Below, piece by piece: positions 18,764-27,360 of a stretch of 64,000 nt of DNA. The notes under the pieces are model-generated. The model was not told where the DNA came from, made no database searches, and was given only the letters and a program-made list of their open reading frames with translations. Numbering within the stretch: position 1 is the stretch's first letter; every line of letters begins with the position of its first letter. The DNA is from JAMXLO01 sp963832895 (GTDB lineage: Bacteria; Pseudomonadota; Alphaproteobacteria; Acetobacterales; Acetobacteraceae): the NCBI GenBank assembly GCA_963832895.1, contig CAWHVQ010000002.1:346478-410477 (forward strand), read 5' to 3'. The position numbers and the translations under genes were made by a program.

Positions 18764-20928
18764 ATGCAAACCTGGCCGACCATCACCGCTGCTCAGGAGT
18801 ATTGGCTCGACGCATGGCAGCGCTCCATTCTGTTTTTGGACGTTCTGCGCGAGCGTGGAAACATCTATCTGGAGCATAGCGCTAAGGAGGTGCCGCACGT
18901 TCTTACTTTCAACGCTGAACTGGTGTGCGACGGCCGCTCGTTGGAGCGACCGGTCAACTACGCTCTGGCTCGCATCATCCCTCCCGAAGGCACCAGGATC
19001 GATCCAGCGAAGGCACCGGTCATTGTCGTCGATCCGCGTGCCGGCCACGGTCCCGGCATCGGTGGTATGAAACACGACAGTGAAATCGGTGTCGCGTTGG
19101 CCGCCGGTCATGCGTGCTATTTCATCGGCTTCCTGCCCAATCCCATGCCGGGACAGACGATCGAGGATGTCTGTCGCGCAGAGGCGATCTTTGTCGAGGA
19201 CGTTGCGGCGCGTCATCCCGACGCGGAAGGCAAGCCGGTGATCATTGCCAACTGTCAGGCCGGTTGGCAGATCATCATGATGGCCGCGATCAATCCAAAT
19301 CGCACGGGTCCCATCATGCTGGCCGGCTCGCCCTTGTCGTATTGGGCCGGCGTTCGCGGCAAGAATCCGATGCGGTATCTGGGCGGCATGTTGGGCGGAA
19401 CCTGGCTGACTACGCTGTCGGGCGACCTGGGCAAAGGCATATTCGATGGTGCCGATCTGGTGGCCAACTTCGAATCGCAGAATCCAGCCAATACGTATTG
19501 GACCAAGGCCTATAACGTTTATGCGAACGTGGATACGGAGAGCACACGTTTCCTGGACTTTGAGACCTGGTGGGGCAGCCCGGTCCTGATGAATGCGGAG
19601 GAAATGCAGTGGATCGCTGACAACTTGTTCGTCGGCAACCGGCTCTCGACCGGCCAATTACGCACATCCGACGGAGTTCGCATCGACCTTCGGAATATTA
19701 CTGCGCCGATCATCGTGTTCTGCTCGTGGGGTGACAACATCACTCCGCCCCAGCAGGCGTTGCATTGGGTTCTCGACCTCTACGACCACGAGGAGGAAAT
19801 TGTCGAGAACGGCCAGACGATCGTCTACACGATGCACCACAGCATCGGGCATCTGGGAATCTTCGTTTCCGGCAAGGTCGCAACCAAGGAGCACGACCAG
19901 TTCGTGTCCTGCATGGAGATGATCGACCTGCTGCCGCCGGGCCTTTACGAGGCTGTCATCACCGAGGTGGACGCGAATACCGTCAACCCCAACCTGGTGC
20001 ATGGCAAGTACCTGTTCCGCCTGGAGGCTCGTACGCTGAACGACCTTCGTGCGCTGGGCGGCAACGATGCCGAAGACGACATGCGGTTCGCCACGGTCGC
20101 CCGTGTCTCCGAGATCAACCGGGGGGTGTACAAACAGTTCTTGCCCCGGCTGTGCGCATGGCCGTTACCGAACAGACCGCTGAGGCGTCTCGTGCAATGC
20201 ATCCGAACCGGCTCCGCTTCGGCATGTTCTCGGACCGGAATCCCCTGATGCAGCCGGTAAAGGCCCTGGCGGAGGTGGTCCGCAGTGGTCGTCAGCCGGT
20301 AAGCGCGGACAATCCGTTCTTGGCAATGGAGAGGGCGACCTCGTCGTGGATCACGACCTACCTGCAATCGTTCGGCGAACTCCGCGACGCGATGACCGAA
20401 ACGGTGTTCCTGAATACCTACGGTTCGCCGCTAGTACAGGCCTTAGCGGGGCTTGGTACACCAGAAACTGCGCCAAGTCGGATGGAGCGAGACCTCGCCA
20501 GAGAAGCGGATGCCTCTCGGCTACGCTCGGAACTGGAGCGTCGGTTCGAGGTGGGGGGGCCAGAGGAGGCCGCCTTGCGGGCCCTCATTTACATTCGCCT
20601 GCCGGAAGGCGTCATCGATGAGCGCGGGTTCTCCGTGCTCAGGATGATCCGAGCATCCCGCCCGGCAGCCAAGCGAAAGAGCATGGCACAGGTCAAGGAG
20701 ATCATGAGGGAGCAGTACCTGCTGGTCCGGCTAGACGAGGAGCGTGCGATCAGCGCCATCCCGAAGCTGCTGGGTGCCAATGTGCCGGAACGGCAGGCAA
20801 TGCTTGACGTTCTGCACCGGGTGCTCGCCGCGAGTGGCGAGTTGTCGGATGAAGGCGCCCAGCGGCTGGCACGCATCGAAGCGCTGTTCGATGCCAAGCC
20901 CGCCAAGGCGGAGGCAACCAATGCCTAA
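18764..20928 (+). pseudogene. DUF3141 (PHA-synthase-like) protein, one frameshift
   Basis: DUF3141 proteins resemble 3-hydroxyalkanoate synthetases with an alpha/beta-hydrolase core. The first ~465 residues read VIVVDPRAGHGPGIGGMKHDSE and VIIANCQAGWQIIMMAAIN, a nucleophile-elbow-like GxCxxG. The frame is lost near 20140 and the C-terminal ~260 residues continue one frame over (MHPNRLRFGMFSDRNPLMQP to the TAA at 20926). Restored length is about 721 aa. Its 3' end overlaps the next gene by 8 bp. The single indel may be a sequencing error. I prefer ATG 18764 to GTG 18761. Confidence 0.85.
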
Positions 20929-21877
20929 CGCGGTAGAGCAGCCCAAGCACGACAAATACAAGCGGCTGATCCGTGCGGCGCAGAGCCAAAGCGCGATCAC
21001 GGTCGCTGTGGCGCATCCCTGCGATGACGTGTCGCTGCACGGTGCGGTCGAGGCGGCACGTTTGCGGTTGATCGAGCCGATTCTGGTAGGTCCGCAAGCG
21101 CGGATCCATGACATCGCAGCGCGCGCTGGTCTGGACATCAGCGCAATGGAACTTGTGGGGTCGGAACACAGCCAGGATTCCGCGGCCAAAGCGGTGGAGC
21201 TGGTAACAGCTGGCCGGGCCGAGGCCTTGATGAAGGGCAGCCTCCACACCGACGAGCTCATGGGAGCCGTCGTGTCGCGTCAGGCCGGTATTCGGACGGC
21301 CCGTCGGATCAGCCACTGCTTCGTCATGGATGTGCCAAACCATCCAAATGCGCTGATCATCACCGATGCGGCAGTCAATATCGCGCCGACGCTCGATGAC
21401 AAGGTCGATATCGTTCAGAACGCGATCGACCTGGCGCACGCCATGGGTGTTGACCCGGTATTGGTGGCGATTCTCAGTGCGATGGAGACCGTCAACGCGA
21501 AGGTGCCCTCGACCATCGAGGCAGCCGCTTTGTGCAAGATGGCCGAGCGCGGTCAGATCACCGGTGCGCTACTGGATGGGCCGCTCGCCCTCGACAACGC
21601 GATCAGCCCCGAAGCCGCCGCCATCAAGCAAATCGCATCACCGGTTGCCGGACGGGCGAACATCCTGGTGGTGCCTGACCTGGAAGCCGGCAACATGCTT
21701 GCCAAGAGTCTGTCGTTCCTGGCTGGGGCAGACGCTGCCGGCATTGTGCTGGGTACGCGGGTTCCGATCATCCTGACCAGCCGGGCCAACTCGTTGTTGA
21801 CGCGTCTCGCGTCATGCGCCGTTGCGGTCATGGTGGCCGCGGCTCGTCGCAAGTCCGCAGCAGCTTCGATACGGTGA
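20921..21877 (+). CDS. pta: Phosphate acetyltransferase (PTA/PTB domain)
   Basis: It converts acetyl-CoA and phosphate to acetyl phosphate and CoA. The 318-aa protein consists of the PTA_PTB domain only. It shows AITVAVAHPCDDVSLHGAVE, LVTAGRAEALMKGSLHTDEL, NIAPTLDDKVDIVQNAIDL and VVPDLEAGNMLAKSLSFLAGAD. Related proteins in such clusters often carry an N-terminal MaoC/hydratase domain, which is absent here. ATG 20921 overlaps the DUF3141 stop; longer in-frame starts lie inside that gene. Acetate kinase is encoded two genes on. Confidence 0.88.
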   Translation: MPNAVEQPKHDKYKRLIRAAQSQSAITVAVAHPCDDVSLHGAVEAARLRLIEPILVGPQARIHDIAARAGLDISAMELVGSEHSQDSAAKAVELVTAGRAEALMKGSLHTDELMGAVVSRQAGIRTARRISHCFVMDVPNHPNALIITDAAVNIAPTLDDKVDIVQNAIDLAHAMGVDPVLVAILSAMETVNAKVPSTIEAAALCKMAERGQITGALLDGPLALDNAISPEAAAIKQIASPVAGRANILVVPDLEAGNMLAKSLSFLAGADAAGIVLGTRVPIILTSRANSLLTRLASCAVAVMVAAARRKSAAASIR

Positions 21878-21887
21878 CGAGGGTCCC

Positions 21888-22670
21888 ATGAGTGACGGGA
21901 ACATTAGGCAGGTACTTGCTGGACAGAAGGCTCTGGTCGTTGGAGTGGCCAATGATCAGTCGATTGCGTATGGCTGTGCAAAGGCATTCCGAACAACGGG
22001 AGCAGAGCTTGCGATCACCTGGCTGAATGAACGCGCTCGGCCCTACGTAGAGCCACTGGCACAGGAGCTCGGTGCGCCGATCACCGGCGCGCTCGACGTC
22101 TCGGTACCGGGCCAGTTGGAGACGATCTTCGATCGTATTCGGAAGGATTGGGGCAAGATCGACATCGTGGTGCACTCAATTGCCTTCGCGCCCAAGGAAG
22201 ACCTTCAAGGTGGGCTGCTGGACTGTTCGGCGGAAGGTTTCGCCAAGGCGATGGACATCTCGTGCCATTCGTTTGTCCGTATGGCGAAGTTGGCCGCGCC
22301 GCTGATGACTGACGGCGGATCGATGTTTGCGATGAGCTATTACGGCGCTAATCGTGTGGTGGCGAATTACAACGTGATGGGCCCGGTGAAAGCCGCGCTC
22401 GAAGCAGCCTGTCGATACCTGGCGTATGAGCTCGGTCCACAAGGCATTCGGGTTCATGCCATTTCCCCGGGTCCGCTGAAGACACGCGCGGCATCAGGCC
22501 TGAAGGACTTCGAGCTCCTGCTCAATGAGGCAGCTGAGAAGGCGCCACTCGGCGAGTTGGTGGACATCATGGATGTCGGCTTCGCGTGCGCATACCTGGC
22601 CACATCGCTCGCCAGGCGCATCACCGGCGGGACCGTCTATGTGGACGGCGGCGCCAACATTGTCGCGTGA
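21888..22670 (+). CDS. fabI: Enoyl-[ACP] reductase, FabI type
   Basis: The 260-aa short-chain dehydrogenase-like protein reduces trans-2-enoyl-ACP with NAD(P)H in fatty-acid synthesis. The cofactor loop is VVGVANDQSIAYGCAKAF. FabI catalytic residues appear as Tyr and Lys in NYNVMGPVK (about 160 and 167). The C-terminus is GGTVYVDGGANIVA. It starts 11 bp after pta behind GAGGG. Its place between pta and ackA is a recurrent arrangement in such operons, but why FabI belongs there is not clear. Confidence 0.9.
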   Translation: MSDGNIRQVLAGQKALVVGVANDQSIAYGCAKAFRTTGAELAITWLNERARPYVEPLAQELGAPITGALDVSVPGQLETIFDRIRKDWGKIDIVVHSIAFAPKEDLQGGLLDCSAEGFAKAMDISCHSFVRMAKLAAPLMTDGGSMFAMSYYGANRVVANYNVMGPVKAALEAACRYLAYELGPQGIRVHAISPGPLKTRAASGLKDFELLLNEAAEKAPLGELVDIMDVGFACAYLATSLARRITGGTVYVDGGANIVA

Positions 22671-22701
22671 GCGACACTATAACAGGCAGTGAGGGGTTGT
22701 C

Positions 22702-23878
22702 ATGTCCGGCTGCATAGCCGTCATCAACGCCGGGTCGTCCAGCGTCAAATTTGCCGTCTACGAGGCCTCCGGCGAGGCCCACGTGCTGTTCCGAGGTCAG
22801 GTTGAAGGAATTGGCACCGCGCCGCATTTGACAATTGAGGACACCGATAGCCGGGTTGTCGCTGAGCAAAACTGGCCCGCGGATGGATTTCGACCATGTG
22901 ACGGCTACCCGCGAATTGCTGACGACGGGAACCAACCTGATCGAGGGAAGGCAGGTGGTCGGGATTGGGCATCGCGTCGTGCATGGCGGAATGCATTACG
23001 CCGCGCCAATTCGGCTGGACCGCGCAATTCTGGCTTCTCTGTCGGAGCTGATACCGCTGGCTCCGTTGCACCAACCACACAATCTGGCACCGATACGCAC
23101 CATCCTGGACGTAGCGCCGCAAATCCCTCAGATCGCCTGCTTCGACACAGCGTTCCATCGTAGCCAAGCACAGGTCGCGCAGGCTTTCTCATTGCCGCGA
23201 CATCTCACTGAAGCAGGCGTCCGACGCTATGGCTTCCATGGTTTGTCATACGAATATCTTGTCTCTCAGCTGCGCGCCGCTTGGCCGGCTCTTGCGTCGC
23301 AGCGACTCGTCATTGCGCATCTGGGCAACGGCGCCAGCCTATGTGCCGTACGAGACGGCCAGAGCGTCGCGAGCACGATGGGATTCACTGCAGTCGATGG
23401 TCTGATGATGGGGACACGTTGCGGTGCGCTGGACCCCGGTGTCCTGCTGTATCTCATGCAGCAGTTCCGCATGGATGCGGCATCCATCGAAGATCTGATC
23501 TACCGGAGGTCGGGATTGCTTGGCGTCTCCAACATATCGTCCGATATGCGCACGCTTCGCGTGTCGTCAGAACTAGCCGCACGCGAGGCAATTGCTCTCT
23601 TTGTCTATCGTATCGTTAGGGAAATGGGATCGCTGACCGCCGCCCTGGGCGGGCTCGATGGCATCGTGTTTTCCGGTGGCATCGGTGAGAATGATGCCGT
23701 CACCCGCGCGGAGGTGATCCAAGGCTGCGGATGGGTCGGCGCAACTCTCGACCCGGCGAGGAACGCGAGAGGCGAGGGTCGGATCAGTGTCGACAGCTCT
23801 CGAGTTGAGGTGCTGGTCATCCCAACCGATGAAGAACGGCTCATTGCGCTCCATACCATGCGTCTGTTGGCGTCGTAG
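22702..23878 (+). pseudogene. ackA: Acetate kinase with one frameshift
   Basis: Acetate kinase makes ATP and acetate from acetyl phosphate. The N-terminus is MSGCIAVINAGSSSVKFAVY, with the Asn and Ser of the ASKHA fold. After about 55 codons the frame shifts by one base near 22870. The rest is normal: VVGIGHRVVHGG, IACFDTAFHRS, RRYGFHGLSYEYL, VIAHLGNGASLCAV, FSGGIGENDAVTRAEV. Restored length is about 391 aa. The gene ends the + operon; whether it is truly broken depends on one base. Confidence 0.88.
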
Positions 23879-24018
23879 GACCGGTACCAGAAGTCTTGAC
23901 GGAGCTTCCTTTGTAACAGTTCGATCGCGATGGCCATCATCGAGCGTGATTGGCTGCATGACGGCGAGAAGGCGCTGTTCCTGGCCCGGCTGAAGGCACC
24001 GACACCGGCACCCAGCTC

Positions 24019-24888
24019 CTACGGCACTCCTGGTCGCCGATACAACAACCAATACGCGCCTGCCACTAGCACGGCGCCGCCAACGATGTTCCCAATTGTC
24101 ACTGCGGCCAGATTGGTTGCAAACCCAGTCAACGTGAGGCTAGGAAACATGGCGGGCGTTGCGTGCGTCATGTCCCAGAAAGCGTCTGACGCCATGTGCT
24201 TCACCATCAATCCGAACCCGATGAAATACATGTTGGCCACGGCGTGCTCGAATCCCGCGGCAACGAAAGCTGCTATCGGCAACACGGTAAGTATCACGCG
24301 GTGGGCTGGGAGCCGGCTGGAGAGCGACAACCAGATGGCAAGACAGACCAACGTGTTACAGAGCATGCCCAAAACGAACGCTCGTCCGAAGGGCAAGGCA
24401 GCCTTTGCTTCGGCGGTGCGCAGCGCCGTGAGGCCAAGCTGTCCTGCGCCGAACAAGTGGTGACCGGCAAGCAGTGCAAGCAGGGCAATTCCGAGGGAGC
24501 CGATAAGATTGCCGACCCACACCAGCGCCCAGACGCGCGCCACGCACGCAGCCTTCAACCGGCCACTTGCCCAGGCCATCACCATCAATACATCGCCGGT
24601 AAGGATCTGCGCTCCACCGATCAGCACCAGGCTGAGACCAAGCGCGAAGACCAGCCCGGCCACCACGCGCGCGATACCGAACGGTAGAACGCCCTCTGCC
24701 CCGGTGAGTGCGACGGTTGCAAAGATCGCGCCGGACGCAATGAAGCCGCCACCGAGAACGCCGAGAGACAGGAGGGTGAGCGCATCCTGTCCTGCCTTGG
24801 CGACGCCATCGCCCTCAGCCTTTTCGGCGATCTCCGGCGGCAGCCGCCCTTCGATGCCAGCCAAAGCGCGCGAATGCGGATTTGCCAT
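24019..24888 (-). CDS. focA: Formate/nitrite transporter (FNT) family channel
   Basis: The 289-aa inner-membrane pentameric channel has six hydrophobic segments. Family cues are ASGAIFATVALTG, the LVLIGGAQILTGDVLMVMAW region and GFEHAVANMYFIGFGLMVK, where the central His sits. It is last in the - strand run pflB, pflA, aspT-like, focA; next to pflB it most likely exports formate. ATG 24888 is preferred to TTG 24891. The symbol rests on context and family, and nitrite or acetate transport remains possible. Confidence 0.8.
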   Translation of the reverse strand: MANPHSRALAGIEGRLPPEIAEKAEGDGVAKAGQDALTLLSLGVLGGGFIASGAIFATVALTGAEGVLPFGIARVVAGLVFALGLSLVLIGGAQILTGDVLMVMAWASGRLKAACVARVWALVWVGNLIGSLGIALLALLAGHHLFGAGQLGLTALRTAEAKAALPFGRAFVLGMLCNTLVCLAIWLSLSSRLPAHRVILTVLPIAAFVAAGFEHAVANMYFIGFGLMVKHMASDAFWDMTHATPAMFPSLTLTGFATNLAAVTIGNIVGGAVLVAGAYWLLYRRPGVP

Positions 24889-24895
24889 CAACGGT

Positions 24896-26488
24896 TCAGC
24901 CGCCGAGGATCAAGCCAATGATCTGCACTGCGATGACCTTCACAATGGTCGCGGACGGAAATATCATAGCGTAGCCAATGTCCGGTCGCTCGGTTGGGGC
25001 CATTCGTGTGGCATACACGAGAATCGCGGGGTTCCCGGTCGCGCCCGACGCAACGCCGAGAAGGTCATCAAAGGGAATTCGAAACAGGTAGTAACCAAAC
25101 AGCAGCACGATCGCGACTGTGGTCAGGAGAACAGCTGCGCCAATGAGCAGCATCAGCGGCCCGGTCTGTGCAACTGTTGTCACGAAGGCCTGGCCCGAGT
25201 TGATGCCGACCGCCGCAAGGAACAGTGTCAGGCCGAAGTTCCGCAACACGATATTCGCCGGCAGCGGCATGACCCAACTGATCGGTCCGGTGCGCCGCAG
25301 CCTTCCCACAACGAGGGCTACGAGTAGTGGTCCACCGCCAATGCCGAGGGTAACGGTCCCGATGCTTGGCAATGGGATCGGTACCAGGCCAAGCAGCACA
25401 CCGAGCACCATGCCGAACCCGACAGAGACATAGCTGAACTCTGCGGCAGACTTTACCGTATCGCCGAATAGTGCTCGTGCCTCCGCGATATGATCGGTCG
25501 GCACGATCACGCCAATGCGGTCGCCGATCTCCAGCATGAGCTCCGGCGTAGGCACGAGATCGACGTCATAGCGTCGAACATGCAGGACCTGGATCGAGAC
25601 GCTGGAAGGAATCGGCAGATCGGCCAATCTCACGCCCGTCACGTTGGCTTTAGAGACGAAGAACCGCTGATAGGACAGATCCCCCCGATCCTTGGCGATC
25701 CTGCCTGGCTCCAGCCGACCGAATGCAGCGGCCGTCTCGGCGATGGCGGCTTCTTCATCAGCCACGATCAGCAGCGCGTCGCCGTGTTGCAATCGAATGT
25801 TGGCGTCAGGCAAGAGGTTCCTGTGTTCATGGCGGACGCCCGAGACCTGCACACCGTCAGGCAGCGAGTTTATGAGGTCACCGAGTGTGCCGATGCCTGC
25901 GGGAAGCCGTTCGATCGTAATTTCTCCCATGTGGAATCGTGCAGGCTTGGAAGGAAAGACCGGTTTGACCCGTCGGGTAAGGAAGTAGAAGCAGAGGATT
26001 GGCCCGATCACCCCAAAAGGATACGCGACAGAGTACCCGATTGAGGGGTCTTTGTTGCCGATGGCGTCGAGCGCCGCTTGTAGTGTAGCAGTGCTGGTCA
26101 TCGACCCGGCGAATATTCCCAGTGTATGGCCGATCTGCAAGCCAAACACTGAACCCAGTCCGAGCGCCACCAGCAGTCCTGCTAGGACAGCGACGAAGGC
26201 GAGCAGATTGTACTTTCTGCCAGCACCCGACAGCCCTTCGAAGAATTGTCGTCCGTACAATATGCCGATCCCGTAGAGGAACATGATCAATCCGATGAGG
26301 CCGATGGGGCCTGCGATCTGCGCCGTCGGGGCGAAAGCCCCGATTGCCAGACCCACAAACAGCACAGCACCGATGCCGAGTGAGAAGCCAAGGATGCTGA
26401 TCTGCCCAACCGCATAGCCGAGGCCAATGGCGAGAAATAGCGCGAGAATCGGCTGCGAGCCGATCAGATCGCTGATGGCAGTCAACAT
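24896..26488 (-). CDS. AspT/YidE-type exchanger with two RCK C domains
   Basis: The 530-aa transporter belongs to the aspartate:alanine exchanger family. Two membrane halves (AspT/YidE/YbjL repeats: LFLAIGLGYAVGQISILGF, and GMVLGVLLGLVPIPLP) flank a soluble middle with two TrkA-C-like domains (LPAGIGTLGDLINSLPDGVQV, LADLPIPSSVSIQVLHVRRY). GSMTSTATLQAAL and GVASGATGNPAILVYA are the paired substrate loops. ATG 26488 follows GAAGGA. It sits between pflA and focA, suggesting export of a dicarboxylate or amino acid in the same fermentative metabolism; substrate unknown. Confidence 0.8.
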   Translation of the reverse strand: MLTAISDLIGSQPILALFLAIGLGYAVGQISILGFSLGIGAVLFVGLAIGAFAPTAQIAGPIGLIGLIMFLYGIGILYGRQFFEGLSGAGRKYNLLAFVAVLAGLLVALGLGSVFGLQIGHTLGIFAGSMTSTATLQAALDAIGNKDPSIGYSVAYPFGVIGPILCFYFLTRRVKPVFPSKPARFHMGEITIERLPAGIGTLGDLINSLPDGVQVSGVRHEHRNLLPDANIRLQHGDALLIVADEEAAIAETAAAFGRLEPGRIAKDRGDLSYQRFFVSKANVTGVRLADLPIPSSVSIQVLHVRRYDVDLVPTPELMLEIGDRIGVIVPTDHIAEARALFGDTVKSAAEFSYVSVGFGMVLGVLLGLVPIPLPSIGTVTLGIGGGPLLVALVVGRLRRTGPISWVMPLPANIVLRNFGLTLFLAAVGINSGQAFVTTVAQTGPLMLLIGAAVLLTTVAIVLLFGYYLFRIPFDDLLGVASGATGNPAILVYATRMAPTERPDIGYAMIFPSATIVKVIAVQIIGLILGG

Positions 26489-26516
26489 GGGCGTTTTCCT
26501 TCGCGGGCCTTGGATG

Positions 26517-27344
26517 TCAGCGAGCGCGGCAGCCTGCGCCGCGAAAGATCTCAAGCGCTGTGCGGACCTGTGCGTCGGTCGGCGTCGGTGTATTCGACAG
26601 TCGATATTCCAGTCCGAGCGTCTGCCACTTGAACGCGCCCATCTGATGGAATGGCAGCACCTCGACCCATTCCACATTGGTCATCGGCGCAAGGAAGCGG
26701 GCGACCCTCTCGATGTTGTCGGGGTCGTCTGTCAGGCCTGGTACAAGGACAAACCGGACCCAAACTGCTTTGCCCAGCGCATTCAGCCGCTCCGCAAACC
26801 GCAGCGTCGGCTGGAGGTCCTGACCCACCACCTTGCGATAGGTGTCGGGGTCACCGCTTTTGATGTCGAGCAATGTGAGATCAACGTTGGCGAGGTAATC
26901 ATCGGTTGCCCGGTGTCCGAGGAACCCCGAGGTATCAAGTGCGGTATGCAGGCCCATCCCCTTGGCGGCAGCGAACAGCCCGCGGGTGAAGCCCATTTGC
27001 ACGAGCGGCTCTCCACCTGAAATGGTAAGACCCCCGCCCATGGCGCGCAGTGCCGGTGCGAAGTCGCCGAGACGCCGGACTGCATGTGCCAGTTCTATCC
27101 GGGTCCCGTCCTTCAGGCGCCAGGTATCTGGGTTGTGGCAATAGAGGCAGCGCAACAGACAACCGGACATGAAGACCATGACCCGCACGCCGGGACCGTC
27201 TACGGTGGATCCCGTTTCGTAAGAGTGTATCCAGCCGAAAGTCGCCTCCTTGCCTTCGAACGACTCGGTCTCGGGCGCATCCGGTGACCGGCCGGTGCGG
27301 AGGTCGAACCGGCTGCCGACCTCCACCATCCCGTGCTCCGACAT
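26517..27344 (-). CDS. pflA: Pyruvate formate-lyase activating enzyme
   Basis: This radical SAM protein installs the glycyl radical on PflB. The 275-aa sequence has the cluster motif CLLRCLYCHNPDTW (CxxxCxxC, about residues 62-69), then GGGLTISGGEPLVQ and LLDIKSGDPDTY. An N-terminal extension of ~35 residues precedes the GWIHSYETGSTVDGPGVR block. It begins 17 bp after the pflB stop, so the two are co-transcribed. Confidence 0.93.
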   Translation of the reverse strand: MSEHGMVEVGSRFDLRTGRSPDAPETESFEGKEATFGWIHSYETGSTVDGPGVRVMVFMSGCLLRCLYCHNPDTWRLKDGTRIELAHAVRRLGDFAPALRAMGGGLTISGGEPLVQMGFTRGLFAAAKGMGLHTALDTSGFLGHRATDDYLANVDLTLLDIKSGDPDTYRKVVGQDLQPTLRFAERLNALGKAVWVRFVLVPGLTDDPDNIERVARFLAPMTNVEWVEVLPFHQMGAFKWQTLGLEYRLSNTPTPTDAQVRTALEIFRGAGCRAR

Positions 27345-27360
27345 GGTCCGCTGACCTTTC

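Noticed and set aside
24509..25327. 272-aa + strand frame
   Set aside because: It overlaps the FNT channel and AspT-like exchanger on -, both with convincing membrane topology and motifs.
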